Shown here: positions 1 to 8,071 of the stretch, piece after piece
Layout of the letters: the number at the start of each line of letters is the position of its first letter
How positions within the stretch are numbered: position 1 is the stretch's first letter
NCBI RefSeq assembly: GCF_014650335.1
Contig: NZ_BMUT01000004.1
Location: 186,001-250,000 of the forward strand
Direction: 5' to 3'
DNA: 64,000 bases
Origin: Streptomyces hiroshimensis
GTDB lineage: Bacteria; Actinomycetota; Actinomycetes; Streptomycetales; Streptomycetaceae
Program-made: the position numbers and the translations under genes
The notes under the pieces: model-generated
What the model was told of the DNA's origin: nothing
Seen by the model: only the letters and a program-made list of their open reading frames with translations
The model's database searches: none

Positions 1-557
1 GCGGCATCGCCGAGCTGCTGAGCGCCTTCGAGTGCGGGCGGGACGTGGGCGAACTGCTGGGGCTCGCGGGAGCCGCCGTCACCGTCCCGTGGACGGAGGA
101 GGCGGCGATCCGCCTCACCCCGGAGGAACTGGCCGACCGCTTCACGGGCGAGGTCACCCCGGAGAACCTCGCCGCCTCGCTCGACCTCGGCTACCTCGGC
201 GTCGACGGCGAGGAGATCGTCCACGTCAGCCGGCGCCTGCTCGACGCCTCGACCGAGCTGGTGCGGCACGGCATCCCGCTGGCCGCGGTGCTCGCCGCGG
301 GCCGTGAGGTACGGGCCCACGCCGACGCCCTGGCCGAGACCTTCACCGGCCTCATCCGGGACCACGTGCTGGCCGGCCTGCCGCCGGGCGAGGCCGGCGG
401 CGCCGGCGAGACCCTGGAACGGCTGCGCGCCGTCGCCAGGACGGTCGTGGACGCGGAGCTCTCCATGGCCGTGGACCGGCGCGTGCGCACCGAGCTCGAT
501 TCCCGGCTCGGTGCGCACGGCGCCGCCGGCGAACCGGGACCCGCCAGACCCGGCTGA
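1..557 (+). CDS. MerR-family-like transcriptional regulator, C-terminal part (5' truncated by window)
   Basis: The reading frame is open from base 3 and stops at 555-557, so the start lies upstream of the window. The visible 185 residues are mostly helical. They begin with a stretch like the end of a MerR DNA-binding domain (G-I-A-E-L-L...E-C-G-R-D-V-G-E-L-L-G-L) and continue with a helical effector-type region (V-S-R-R-L-L-D-A-S, then A-G-R-E-V-R-A-H). This resembles C-termini of Streptomyces MerR regulators I remember, but the winged-helix motif itself is outside the window. The stop is followed by a GC hairpin at 658-675. A generic helical regulator of another family cannot be excluded. 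Confidence 0.6.
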   Translation, partial: GIAELLSAFECGRDVGELLGLAGAAVTVPWTEEAAIRLTPEELADRFTGEVTPENLAASLDLGYLGVDGEEIVHVSRRLLDASTELVRHGIPLAAVLAAGREVRAHADALAETFTGLIRDHVLAGLPPGEAGGAGETLERLRAVARTVVDAELSMAVDRRVRTELDSRLGAHGAAGEPGPARPG

Positions 558-657
558 CGGCGGCGAGGACGCACGGGCGCGCCATGCCGCGACCACACCC
601 GCACGCCGGCCGGTCGGGCCAACTGTGCTCGTACAGAAGAGAATTGAAGCAGTCCGG

Positions 658-675
658 CCCGCCCCGGAGGGCGGG
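658..675. terminator. Short GC hairpin between the MerR-like gene and xth
   Basis: Arms CCCGCCC (658-664) and GGGCGGG (669-675) enclose a 4-nt loop. No T-tract follows on either strand. It lies between two convergent genes and is the only terminator-like structure in the 558-764 spacer. Confidence 0.3.
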
Positions 676-764
676 AAGCCAAGGTCTGCCCGTGCAAACG
701 GCGTGATTGCGCCGAAAGCAGCGGGACCCTCCCGTTCACGCGGAGGGCCGGTGCCCTCGGCTGC

Positions 765-1553
765 TCAGGCGAAGACGCCCGTCACCGGCGCGTGGTCCGA
801 CCAGCGCAGGTCGTGCGAGGCCGCCCGCTCCACCGTCGCCTTCAGCGCCCGCTCCGCCAGCCCCGGCGTCGCGACGAGGTAGTCGATGCGCCAGCCCGAG
901 TCGTTGTCGAAGGCGCGGCCGCGGTAGGACCACCACGAGTACGGTCCGTCGACGCCCGGGTGCAGGGCCCGGACCACGTCCACGTACTCCCCGAAGACCT
1001 TCGTCAGCCAGTCCCGCTCCTCCGGCAGGAAGCCCGCGCTCTTGCGGTTGGCCTTCCAGTTCTTCAGGTCCGCCTCGGTGTGCGCGATGTTCCAGTCGCC
1101 GCAGACCAGAACCTCGCGGCCGTCCGCCGCCGCACGGGCCTTCAGGGCCACCAGATACGGCAGGAACTCCGCCATGAAGCGTTCCTTCTCGTCCTGCCGC
1201 TCCGTGCCGACCTCGCCCGAGGGCAGGTAGAGGCTCGCGACCGTCACACCCGGGAGATCGACCTCCACGTAGCGGCCGCTGCCGTCGAACTCCGCCGAGC
1301 CGAAGCCGATGCGCACGGCTTCCGGCTCGCGCCGCGAGTAGACCGAGACGCCCGCCCGGCCCTTGGCCGCCGCCGGGGCGTGGACCGTGTGCCAGCCCTC
1401 GGGCTCACGGACCTCGTCGGGCAGCTGGTGCGCCTCCGCGCGGACCTCCTGCAGGCAGACCACGTCCGCCCCGGTCTGCGCCAGCCACTCCACGAAGCCC
1501 TTCTTGGAGGCGGCGCGCAGCCCATTCACATTTACGCTCGTAACGGTCAGCAT
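765..1553 (-). CDS. xth: Exodeoxyribonuclease III (AP endonuclease family)
   Basis: The 262-aa protein is a DNase-I-fold AP endonuclease / 3'-5' exonuclease of base excision repair. The family motifs appear in order: C-L-Q-E-V-R near the N-terminus (metal-binding Glu), Y-L-P-S-G, G-D-W-N-I-A-H, a W-W-S-Y-R...D-Y-L-V segment and a terminal S-D-H-A-P-V. The Met at 1553 begins M-L-T-V-T-S-V-N-V-N-G-L, the canonical N-terminus; an upstream in-frame Met would add 19 atypical residues. There is no Shine-Dalgarno. Instead TATCGT (complement of 1560-1565) ends 6 nt before the ATG, which suggests a leaderless transcript. The gene is divergent from a GNAT gene with only 35 bp between the starts. Confidence 0.95.
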   Translation of the reverse strand: MLTVTSVNVNGLRAASKKGFVEWLAQTGADVVCLQEVRAEAHQLPDEVREPEGWHTVHAPAAAKGRAGVSVYSRREPEAVRIGFGSAEFDGSGRYVEVDLPGVTVASLYLPSGEVGTERQDEKERFMAEFLPYLVALKARAAADGREVLVCGDWNIAHTEADLKNWKANRKSAGFLPEERDWLTKVFGEYVDVVRALHPGVDGPYSWWSYRGRAFDNDSGWRIDYLVATPGLAERALKATVERAASHDLRWSDHAPVTGVFA

Positions 1554-1588
1554 TCCGGCACGATACCGACTTCCGTACGATGCCTTGA
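1554..1588. promoter_or_regulatory. Divergent, overlapping promoters giving two likely leaderless mRNAs (xth / GNAT)
   Basis: The whole intergenic region is 35 bp. On the minus strand TATCGT (1565-1560) sits 6 nt before the xth ATG. On the plus strand TACGAT (1576-1581) sits 7 nt before the GNAT ATG. Both fit TANNNT at the spacing typical of streptomycete leaderless promoters, and neither gene has an SD. With standard spacing, each -35 region would fall on the start site of the opposite gene, so the two promoters should exclude each other. The -35 hexamers do not match a consensus well. Confidence 0.6.
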
Positions 1589-2071
1589 ATGCAGATCTTG
1601 CCGGTCGCATACGACCATCCCGACGCGGTGAAGCTCCAGGACCGGGTGCAACTGGAGTACGCGCAGCGGTACGGAGACGGTGATCTCACCCCGCTGGGCC
1701 CGGCCCAGTTCACCCCGCCGCGTGGCCTATATCTCATCGCCTACGAACCCGGCGGCACGCCCGTGGCCACCGGCGGCTGGCGCGCGCAGGAGGCGGGCGA
1801 GGAGGGCTACGCGGACGGCGACGCCGAGCTGAAGCGGATGTACGTGGTGCCGGAGGCGCGCGGGCGCGGCCTCGCGCGGCGGATCCTCGCGGCGCTGGAG
1901 GACAGCGCCCGGGAGGCCGGCCGCATACGCATGGTCCTGGAGACCGGCGACAAGCAGCCCGAGGCGATAGCGCTGTACGAGTCGTCCGGATACGCACCGG
2001 TGCCGCAGGAGAGGAAGTTCGGCACCTACCGGGAGTACGAGGGCAGCCGCTGCTTCACGAAGCCGCTGTAA
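1589..2071 (+). CDS. GNAT-family N-acetyltransferase
   Basis: The 160-aa protein is a single GNAT domain. The acetyl-CoA pyrophosphate-binding signature reads R-M-Y-V-V-P-E-A-R-G-R-G-L-A-R-R at about residues 88-103, and A-L-Y-E-S-S-G-Y (about 128-135) is the typical beta6/alpha4 end. The substrate cannot be read from sequence; small-molecule or amino-group acetyltransferases of this size are common. The start has no SD but a -10-like TACGAT seven bases upstream, so a leaderless message divergent from xth is likely. Confidence 0.88.
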   Translation: MQILPVAYDHPDAVKLQDRVQLEYAQRYGDGDLTPLGPAQFTPPRGLYLIAYEPGGTPVATGGWRAQEAGEEGYADGDAELKRMYVVPEARGRGLARRILAALEDSAREAGRIRMVLETGDKQPEAIALYESSGYAPVPQERKFGTYREYEGSRCFTKPL

Positions 2072-2124
2072 CGGCTCCGCAGGCAGGCGCCCGGTGCCGG
2101 GTGCCAGGCGCCGGGCGCCAGGCG
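2072..2124. terminator. GC-rich inverted repeat between convergent genes
   Basis: GGCGCCCGG (2086-2094) is complementary to CCGGGCGCC (2111-2119), with 16 nt between and extra GGTGCC/GGCGCC copies. It could act as a bidirectional terminator for the GNAT gene and the DUF1269 gene. No T-tract is seen. Confidence 0.35.
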
Positions 2125-2619
2125 TCAGTGCTGTGCGATCGCCGCCTCCACCTCGTGACGGATGTCCTCCGTCCGGTAACGCGTCGCCTCCCCGTACGGG
2201 GCGAGGATCTCGTCGGCCGCCGCCGGCCCGTCCTCGACGATCTCCACGGCCAGGACGGTGCTGCCCGGCGGGACCTCCGCCGCGAGCATCTCCAGGGCGG
2301 CGTTCGCGGCCGTGGCCTCGCGCGCGTCGCGCACACCGCCGATCAGGCCGCCCGCGCCGAAGCCGATCATGACGCCGAGCGGGCCGCCGAGGATGCCCAG
2401 CAGGCCGCCGATCAGGCCGCCGACGGCGAAGGCGCGGGCCGTGCCGGAGTTGTCGACGGCGTCGGGGAAGTCGAGGCTGCCGTCGTCGGCGCGGGCGATC
2501 ACCGCGCCCTCGCGGAGCGTGAGGCGGCCCGCGGTGTGCCCCGCGCGGAGGTCGTCCAGGGCGCGGTGGCCCTTCTCGGGCGAGGGGACGTTCAGGAAGA
2601 GGACGTTGTCGTCTTTCAT
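2125..2619 (-). CDS. DUF1269-type protein with central glycine-zipper segment
   Basis: The 164-aa protein starts M-K-D-D-N-V-L-F-L-N-V, preceded by the SD GGAAG. The central segment (about residues 62-90) is a Gly-rich hydrophobic hairpin with repeated G-G-L-I-G-G, flanked by soluble alpha/beta parts. This is the layout of DUF1269 (membrane protein of unknown function, often linked to stress). The C-terminus carries E-I-V-E-D-G...Y-G-E-A-T, the usual last strand. The gene lies 37 bp downstream of the sensor kinase stop on the same strand, so the two may be cotranscribed. No catalytic residues are recognisable. Confidence 0.75.
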   Translation of the reverse strand: MKDDNVLFLNVPSPEKGHRALDDLRAGHTAGRLTLREGAVIARADDGSLDFPDAVDNSGTARAFAVGGLIGGLLGILGGPLGVMIGFGAGGLIGGVRDAREATAANAALEMLAAEVPPGSTVLAVEIVEDGPAAADEILAPYGEATRYRTEDIRHEVEAAIAQH

Positions 2620-2656
2620 GGCTTCCACTGTTGGGCCAGTCGGCCCGCCCCGCACC

Positions 2657-3928
2657 TCAGGAGGCCTCGGGGTCCTCCTCGTCCCGCACCGACGCCGTCA
2701 GGTCCAGCGTCGCCTCCGCTCCCCCGCCGTCCCGGTTGGCGAAGGACAGGCCCGCGCCCAGCACCCGCGCCTGCCCCGCGGCGATCGTCAGCCCCAGGCC
2801 GAGGCCGGAGCCCGAGCCCGTACGGAAGCGCTGCGGGCCGCAGACCAGCAGCTCGGCCGGGAAGCCGGGGCCGCCGTCGCGGACCCGGACGGTGCCGCCG
2901 TCGACCTCCACCGTCACCGGCGCGCCGCCGTGCCGGAAGGCGTTGGTGACGAGGTTGGCCAGGATCCGCTCGACGCGGCGCCCGTCGGTCTCGACCAGGC
3001 AGTCGCGCACGACCCGCACCTGCACCGCGCCCTTGCCGTCCTTGCCGTCCTTGCCGTCCTTGCTGCCGTTGCCGTCGTTGGCGTCCGCCACGGAGCGGAC
3101 GGCGCGCCGCGTCAGCTCGCCCAGCGCCCGGACCTCGGTGTCGGCGCGCTCGGCGGAGCCGTCCAGGCGGGCGACCTCCAGGACGTCCTCCATCAGCGCC
3201 CGGACCCGCTCCGCCCGCTCCCGCACCATCTCGGCGGGCCGGCCGGGCGGCAGCACCGCAGCGGCGGCGACCAGGCCCGCGACGGGGGTGCGCAGCTCGT
3301 GGGCGATGTTCGAGGTGACTTCACGCTCGGCCTGCAGGCGGTCGGCCAGCGCGTCGGCCATCGTGTTGACGGCGACGATCAGACGGGCGATCTCGTCCTG
3401 CCCGCCGCGCGGCTTGAGGCGGGCGCTGAAGTCGCCGTCGGCGATGCGCTCGGCCGTCCGGGCGGAGGCGTTGAGACGGCGTCCGGCGACGGTCGCGAGG
3501 CCCACGCCGACGATGCCCGCGAAGGCGGTGCCCAGGCCGCCCGCCCACCACAGGGCCTCGTCGAGCCTGCGGAGGTTCTCGGCCTGCCGGGTGTAGGGGT
3601 GCTTGACGACGATCGTGTCGCGGCCGAGGCGGCTGCCGGCCCACAGCATCGGTACGGTGCCGCTGCGGTCCAGATAGGTGGCACGCCTGCCCCCGTCGAC
3701 GGCCTTCCGCAGCGGCCCGGGTATGTGCTCGGGGTTGATGAGCGTCCGCGGCCGGTGGACACCCGCGGCGTGGTCCTCCACGGCGGTCAGGAGCCGGCTC
3801 TCGATGGCCTCGCGCGCGATGTCCAGCTGGTTGCGGGCGGTGCGGTGATGCACGACCAGCCCCATGATGACGGCGACCAGGGCAGCGGTGGCGGTGATGG
3901 CCACGCCGATCTTCGTGCGCAGTCCCAT
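2657..3928 (-). CDS. Membrane sensor histidine kinase, orphan
   Basis: The 423-aa protein has TM1 at about 9-27, an extracytoplasmic domain at 30-125, TM2 at about 127-150 and a HAMP linker. The H-box N-I-A-H-E-L-R-T-P has His210, the N-box L-A-N-L-V-T-N-A lies near 322-330, and the G-boxes are D-G-G-P-G-F and G-S-G-L-G-L-G. It should autophosphorylate on His210. No response regulator is adjacent on either side, which is unusual for Streptomyces kinases of this type. A K-D-G repeat (residues 290-299), encoded by 9-nt tandem repeats at 3035-3061, sits in the linker before the ATPase domain and may vary between strains. Confidence 0.9.
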   Translation of the reverse strand: MGLRTKIGVAITATAALVAVIMGLVVHHRTARNQLDIAREAIESRLLTAVEDHAAGVHRPRTLINPEHIPGPLRKAVDGGRRATYLDRSGTVPMLWAGSRLGRDTIVVKHPYTRQAENLRRLDEALWWAGGLGTAFAGIVGVGLATVAGRRLNASARTAERIADGDFSARLKPRGGQDEIARLIVAVNTMADALADRLQAEREVTSNIAHELRTPVAGLVAAAAVLPPGRPAEMVRERAERVRALMEDVLEVARLDGSAERADTEVRALGELTRRAVRSVADANDGNGSKDGKDGKDGKGAVQVRVVRDCLVETDGRRVERILANLVTNAFRHGGAPVTVEVDGGTVRVRDGGPGFPAELLVCGPQRFRTGSGSGLGLGLTIAAGQARVLGAGLSFANRDGGGAEATLDLTASVRDEEDPEAS

Positions 3929-4168
3929 GGCTTCTGGCTCCTCGGCGGCTAACGCGGGGGGACGGGCCGGCGGAGGGCCGGAGTGGCGGACGGGCCTAGC
4001 AGGTCGGGTCGTTCCGATGGGGCCATTCGTGCCAAATGTAACCGGCGTGGCTGGTTTGCCGACCGCGTCCTTGCCGTGCGGCGGTCATCGGCTCGTAGGA
4101 TCACCGCGCCCACGTGGTCCGGTCCAGTCGCTGCAGCGTCACGCTCCTCGTCACGGTGGAGGTCACTC
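3929..4168. promoter_or_regulatory. Divergent spacer between the sensor kinase and the glycosidase gene
   Basis: The 240-bp spacer holds the promoters of two divergent genes. I see no clear -10/-35 pair or operator dyad. The SD GGTGGAGG for the glycosidase lies at about 4155-4162. Confidence 0.3.
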
Positions 4169-6535
4169 ATGCATATTGCCCGTCGCAGGCTCCTCGGCGC
4201 CCTCGCGGGGGCGGCGGCCGCCGGCGCGGTGCCCGGCGTGGCCGCCGCGGCCGTGCCCGGGGGCCCGGGAGGCCAGGGAGGCGCGGATGCGGACTCCGCC
4301 GGCGCGGAATCCGCCGACGCCGACTTCGAGGACGTGACCTCCGCCGGGGACGAGGCCGCGACGACAGGGCTCCCGGAGACCGGGGCCGGGCCGGACGCCG
4401 GGGCGGACGCCGGAGCCGCCCCCGCCGCCCCCGCCGCCGCGGGCGCCGCCGGAGCCGCCGCGGCCGCCCTGGCCCGGCTGCTGCCCCGCCACCACCGCCA
4501 GGTCACCTTCCGCACGGCGGCGCGCAAGGGCGGGGCCGACACCTTCCGGGTGTCCGGGCGGGCGGGCGCGATCGTCGTGTCGGGCACGACGCCCGCGGTG
4601 CAGCTCACCGGCTTCCACTGGTACCTCAGACACCTCGCCCACGCCCACTTCTCCTGGAACGGGGCCCAGACCGCCGCCCTCCCCGACCGCCTCCCCGGCG
4701 TCCGTACCCCCCTCACCAGGACGGCGAACGTCACCCACCGCTTCGTGCTCAACGACACGAACGACGGCTACACCGGGCCGTACAACGGGTGGGACTACTG
4801 GCAGCGCGAAATCGATGTACTGGCGCTGCACGGCTTCAACGAAGTCCTCGTCTACGCGGGCGCGGACGCGGTCTACCACCGGACGTTCCGCGAGCACGGC
4901 TACGGCGACGCCGAGCTGCGCGCCTGGCTGCCGGGACCGGCCCACCAGCCGTGGTGGCTGCTGCAGAACATGGACTCCTACGGCGGCCCCCTGTCCACCG
5001 GGCTCCTGGAGCGCCGCACGGCCCTCGCGAAGAAGATCGTGGCCAGGCTGCGGGAGCTGGGCATGACGCCGGTGTTCCCCGGCTACTACGGCACCGTGCC
5101 GCCCGGCTTCGCCAAGCGCAACCCCGGCGCCCGCACCGTCCCGCAGGGCACCTGGGGCGGCTTCCGCCGGCCCGACTGGCTCGACCCGCGCACCGCGCAC
5201 TTCCGCCGCGTCGCGGCGACCTTCTACCGGGTGCAGAAGGAGCTCTACGGCGCCACGTCGATGTACAAGATGGACCTGCTGCACGAGGGCGGCAAGCCCG
5301 GCGACGTGCCCGTCGCCGACGCCGCCCGCGCCGTCGAGAAGGCCCTGCGCGCCGCCCACCCGCGCGCCACCTGGGCCATCCTCGGCTGGCAGGAGAACCC
5401 GCGGCGCGAGATCGTCGACGCCGTCGACCGCAAGCGCATGCTCATCCTGGACGGGGTCTCCGACCACTACCCCAAGGTCACCGACCGCGAGGACGACTGG
5501 GGCGGCACGCCGTACGCCTTCGGCTCCATCTGGAACTTCGGCGGGCACACCGCCATGGGCGCCAACACCCGCGACTGGGCCGCCCTCTTCGAGGAGTGGC
5601 GCACCAAGCCCGGCAGCGCCCTCAAGGGCATCGCCCTGATGCCCGAGGCCGCCGACAACAACCCCGCGGCCCTCGCCCTCTTCAGCGACCTGGCCTGGAC
5701 GGACGGCCGGGTCGACCTGGAGGACTGGTTCGCGCAGTGGCCGCGCTACCGCTACGGCGCCGCCGACCCGCACGCCGTGCGCGCCTGGGACGTCCTGCGC
5801 CGCACCGCCTACGGCACGACCCGCGCCGACGGCTGGAGCGAGGCCGCCGACGGCCTCTTCGGCGCCCGCCCCGACCTGGCCGTCGCCCACGCCGCCGCCT
5901 GGTCGCCCCGCGAACTGCGCTACGACGCCGACGCCTTCGACGCCGCCCTCCCCGAACTCCTGGCGGTCGCCCCGTCCCTGCGCCACAGCTCCGCCTACCG
6001 CTACGACCTCCTGGACGTGACCCGCCAGTCGATCGCCAACCGCAGCCGCACCCTCCTCCCCCGTATCAAGGCGGCCTTCGAGGCGGGCGACCGGGCGCGG
6101 CTGCGCGATCTGACGCGCCAGTGGCTCGACTGGATGACCCTCCTGGAGGAGACCGTCGCCACCGACGGACACCATCTGCTGAGCCGCTGGACGGCCGCCG
6201 CCCGCGCCTGGGGCGCGACGGAAGCGGAACGCGACCGCCTGGAACACGACGCCCTGACCCTGCTGACCACCTGGGGCCCCCGCCCCTCGGCCGACGGCGG
6301 CAAGCTGCACGACTACGCCAACCGCGAGTGGTCGGGCCTGGTGGGCGGCCTCTACCGCAAGCGCTGGAAGACGTACTTCAAGGAGCTGGACGCGGCCCTG
6401 TCGGCCCGCCGCAGGCCGAGGCCGGTCGACTGGTACGCCCTGGAGGAGGACTGGCTCCGCCACCGCCCGGCCCTGCGGACGAAGCCGGCGGGGGACGTGG
6501 TGAAGGTGGCCCGGAAGGTCGCGCGGCGCCTGTAA
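4169..6535 (+). CDS. Secreted alpha-N-acetylglucosaminidase (GH89, NAGLU-like)
   Basis: The 788-aa protein starts at ATG 4169 after GGTGGAGG; longer in-frame starts would displace the signal peptide. The N-terminus M-H-I-A-R-R-R-L-L-G-A-L with a hydrophobic stretch to about residue 28 is a Tat-type signal. Residues 30-100 form an Ala/Gly/Asp-rich low-complexity linker. The rest matches GH89: an N-terminal beta domain, then D-Y-W-Q-R-E-I-D-x-L-A-L-H-G-F-N, W-W-L-L-Q-N-M, M-D-L-L-H-E-G-G with a Glu in the catalytic region, and S-I-W-N-F-G-G-H-T. GH89 enzymes remove terminal alpha-linked GlcNAc, as from heparan sulfate or mucin glycans. The neighbours give no dedicated pathway. It is followed by a strong terminator. 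Confidence 0.9.
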   Translation: MHIARRRLLGALAGAAAAGAVPGVAAAAVPGGPGGQGGADADSAGAESADADFEDVTSAGDEAATTGLPETGAGPDAGADAGAAPAAPAAAGAAGAAAAALARLLPRHHRQVTFRTAARKGGADTFRVSGRAGAIVVSGTTPAVQLTGFHWYLRHLAHAHFSWNGAQTAALPDRLPGVRTPLTRTANVTHRFVLNDTNDGYTGPYNGWDYWQREIDVLALHGFNEVLVYAGADAVYHRTFREHGYGDAELRAWLPGPAHQPWWLLQNMDSYGGPLSTGLLERRTALAKKIVARLRELGMTPVFPGYYGTVPPGFAKRNPGARTVPQGTWGGFRRPDWLDPRTAHFRRVAATFYRVQKELYGATSMYKMDLLHEGGKPGDVPVADAARAVEKALRAAHPRATWAILGWQENPRREIVDAVDRKRMLILDGVSDHYPKVTDREDDWGGTPYAFGSIWNFGGHTAMGANTRDWAALFEEWRTKPGSALKGIALMPEAADNNPAALALFSDLAWTDGRVDLEDWFAQWPRYRYGAADPHAVRAWDVLRRTAYGTTRADGWSEAADGLFGARPDLAVAHAAAWSPRELRYDADAFDAALPELLAVAPSLRHSSAYRYDLLDVTRQSIANRSRTLLPRIKAAFEAGDRARLRDLTRQWLDWMTLLEETVATDGHHLLSRWTAAARAWGATEAERDRLEHDALTLLTTWGPRPSADGGKLHDYANREWSGLVGGLYRKRWKTYFKELDAALSARRRPRPVDWYALEEDWLRHRPALRTKPAGDVVKVARKVARRL

Positions 6536-6557
6536 GCGCCCGGCGACAGGGCCGGAA

Positions 6558-6605
6558 ACGCATCAGAGCCCCCGTCGGATTTCTCCGACGGGGGCTCTGA
6601 TGCGT
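6558..6605. terminator. Perfect 22-bp stem terminator
   Basis: Arms at 6558-6579 and 6584-6605 are fully complementary around a TTTC loop. The structure separates the GH89 gene from the minus-strand tRNA-Ala and can serve both strands. Confidence 0.85.
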
Positions 6606-6612
6606 TGTGTTG

Positions 6613-6686
6613 TGGACCTGAGGGGATTCGAACCCCTGACCCCCTCGATGCGAACGAGGTGCGCTACCGGACTGCGCCACAGGCCC
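6613..6686 (-). tRNA. tRNA-Ala (anticodon CGC)
   Basis: The minus strand folds as a complete cloverleaf: acceptor GGGCCTG/CAGGTCC, D-stem GCGC/GCGC, anticodon stem CCTCG/CGAGG with loop TTCGCAT, T-stem AGGGG/CCCCT with loop TTCGAAT, and discriminator A. The anticodon CGC reads GCG (Ala). CCA is not encoded. Length 74 nt. Confidence 0.95.
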
Positions 6687-6786
6687 TTGCAACGAGTGAA
6701 ACTCTAGCACCCCCATCCGGGTGCTCGGAAATCCGCTCGCCGCTGGTCAGCAGCGGGGGCCCGTCGAGGTGGCGCGGTGGCGCGGG

Positions 6787-7920
6787 TCACTCGTTGGCGG
6801 CGCGGGGGCGGTCGTCGTCGGCGTACTGGTCGAAGAGGGGGGTGCGGCCCCCTTCGCGGGGGCGGCGGCGGGCGCGGGAGCCGCGGCGCTCCTCGGCGGT
6901 GGCGCGCACCCGGTCCCCGGCCGGGTCGGCGGTGCTGGAGCGGGCGGAGCTCCAGGTGTCCGGAGCGCCCAGGTCGACGCTGTCGCCGGCGCGCGGGGCG
7001 ACCGGCGCGGTGACGTACGTCGGCAGGGGGACGGGGACCGGTTCCCAGCTCTCGGCCGCGCCGCGGTCGCGCTGCTGGTCGACCCACTCGGCGTGGTCGG
7101 TCTGCTCCACGAGGGCGCGGCGGCCCGCGGCGGGCGAGGGCTCGGCCGGCCGCTCGGCGGCGGGCGCCGGGTGGGCGACGGTGTCAACGGGGTCGGCGGC
7201 GTCGTGGGCGTCCGCCGCCTGGCGAGGGCGGATGCGGCCCTCGCGCAGGCGCTGGGCGGCCAGTTCGGCGCGGCGCTGGTCCATGGTGAAGGCGAAGCGG
7301 CGCCGCTCCTGGATCCGCAGGTAGACGATGTACGCGCTGAGCAGCGCCGCCGGGACGGCCGGCACCCACAGGAAGGCCAGCCCGCCGACGCCGGCGACGA
7401 CCGCGCCCAGGGTGAAGGCGAGGAAGAGGACGACCGTGGTGCGGCGACGGCGCGCGAGGACCTTCGTGCGCCGGGCGCGTGCGGCGGCGGCCGTCGGGGT
7501 CGCGGACGACGCGGCGCGCTCCCCCGCTGCCGCCTGGGCGCCCGGGGATGCCGCGGAGCCCTGGGGGCCGCCGGGCGGGCCCGCGGAGCCCGGCACTTCC
7601 GCCGGGGCCCCGCCCCCCGCCCCGGGCATGCCGAAGGGCCGGACGTCGACCATTTCGGTCGGCGCTTCCGGCTCGGGCGCACGGGCCGCCGGCTCCCCGG
7701 GCTCGCTTGAGACCGGCGCGTCGTCGGCGGCGCGCACTTCCAGGTCCTTGGCGTAACGGCGCTCCATCCCCGCCCGGCCCGACAGGAGCCGGATGGCGGT
7801 GCTGAAGCGTTCCGTCGGACGGGCTTCATTGAGCTCGTCCTGCCTACGGAGCCACATCGGCACCAAGTAGGCGGCCCAGGCCCCGACGATGACTGCGTAG
7901 ATGAGGCCGCTGCTGCTCAC
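6787..7920 (-). CDS. Actinobacterial three-TM membrane protein, likely GlpR/SepX-type cell-division protein
   Basis: The 377-aa protein has a TM helix at about residues 4-24 (G-L-I-Y-A-V-I-V-G-A-W-A-A-Y-L-V-P-M-W-L), then a conserved basic segment R-R-Q-D-E-L-N-E. A disordered Pro/Ala linker (60-150) leads to a helical hairpin of two TMs (about 162-202) and a long charged C-terminal tail ending with F-D-Q-Y-A-D-D-D. No enzyme motif is present. The gene order galU-glp(moeA)-moaC-moaB-rimJ-this gene matches, from memory, the corynebacterial galU-glp-rimJ-glpR locus, where GlpR is the membrane receptor of the gephyrin-like, FtsZ-binding protein Glp; Streptomyces SepX is the counterpart. The identity therefore rests on synteny and topology. 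Confidence 0.7.
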   Translation of the reverse strand: MSSSGLIYAVIVGAWAAYLVPMWLRRQDELNEARPTERFSTAIRLLSGRAGMERRYAKDLEVRAADDAPVSSEPGEPAARAPEPEAPTEMVDVRPFGMPGAGGGAPAEVPGSAGPPGGPQGSAASPGAQAAAGERAASSATPTAAAARARRTKVLARRRRTTVVLFLAFTLGAVVAGVGGLAFLWVPAVPAALLSAYIVYLRIQERRRFAFTMDQRRAELAAQRLREGRIRPRQAADAHDAADPVDTVAHPAPAAERPAEPSPAAGRRALVEQTDHAEWVDQQRDRGAAESWEPVPVPLPTYVTAPVAPRAGDSVDLGAPDTWSSARSSTADPAGDRVRATAEERRGSRARRRPREGGRTPLFDQYADDDRPRAANE

Positions 7921-8071
7921 ACTTCACACCGTAGAGGGGTACGCGCAGGGGATTCCGCCAATTGGCCCGGTGTGTCGCACGATCCGGCTGATATCTCGAA
8001 CTTTTTTTGTGATTGTTGGGACCGAGTCCACTCGAATACCGTCGATTGACGGTCACTTTCGAATATCTATT
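7921..8071. promoter_or_regulatory. AT-rich spacer upstream of the glpR-like gene
   Basis: This 151-bp gap is visibly AT-richer than its surroundings and contains a T7 run and a small CCGTC-GATT-GACGG hairpin. It interrupts an otherwise tightly packed minus-strand series, so it probably carries a separate promoter for the membrane protein. I cannot assign the exact -10. Confidence 0.4.

Noticed and set aside
4163..6463. Minus-strand ORF (about 766 codons) opposite the GH89 gene
   Set aside because: It is antisense to a gene with clear GH89 motifs and has no recognisable domain itself.
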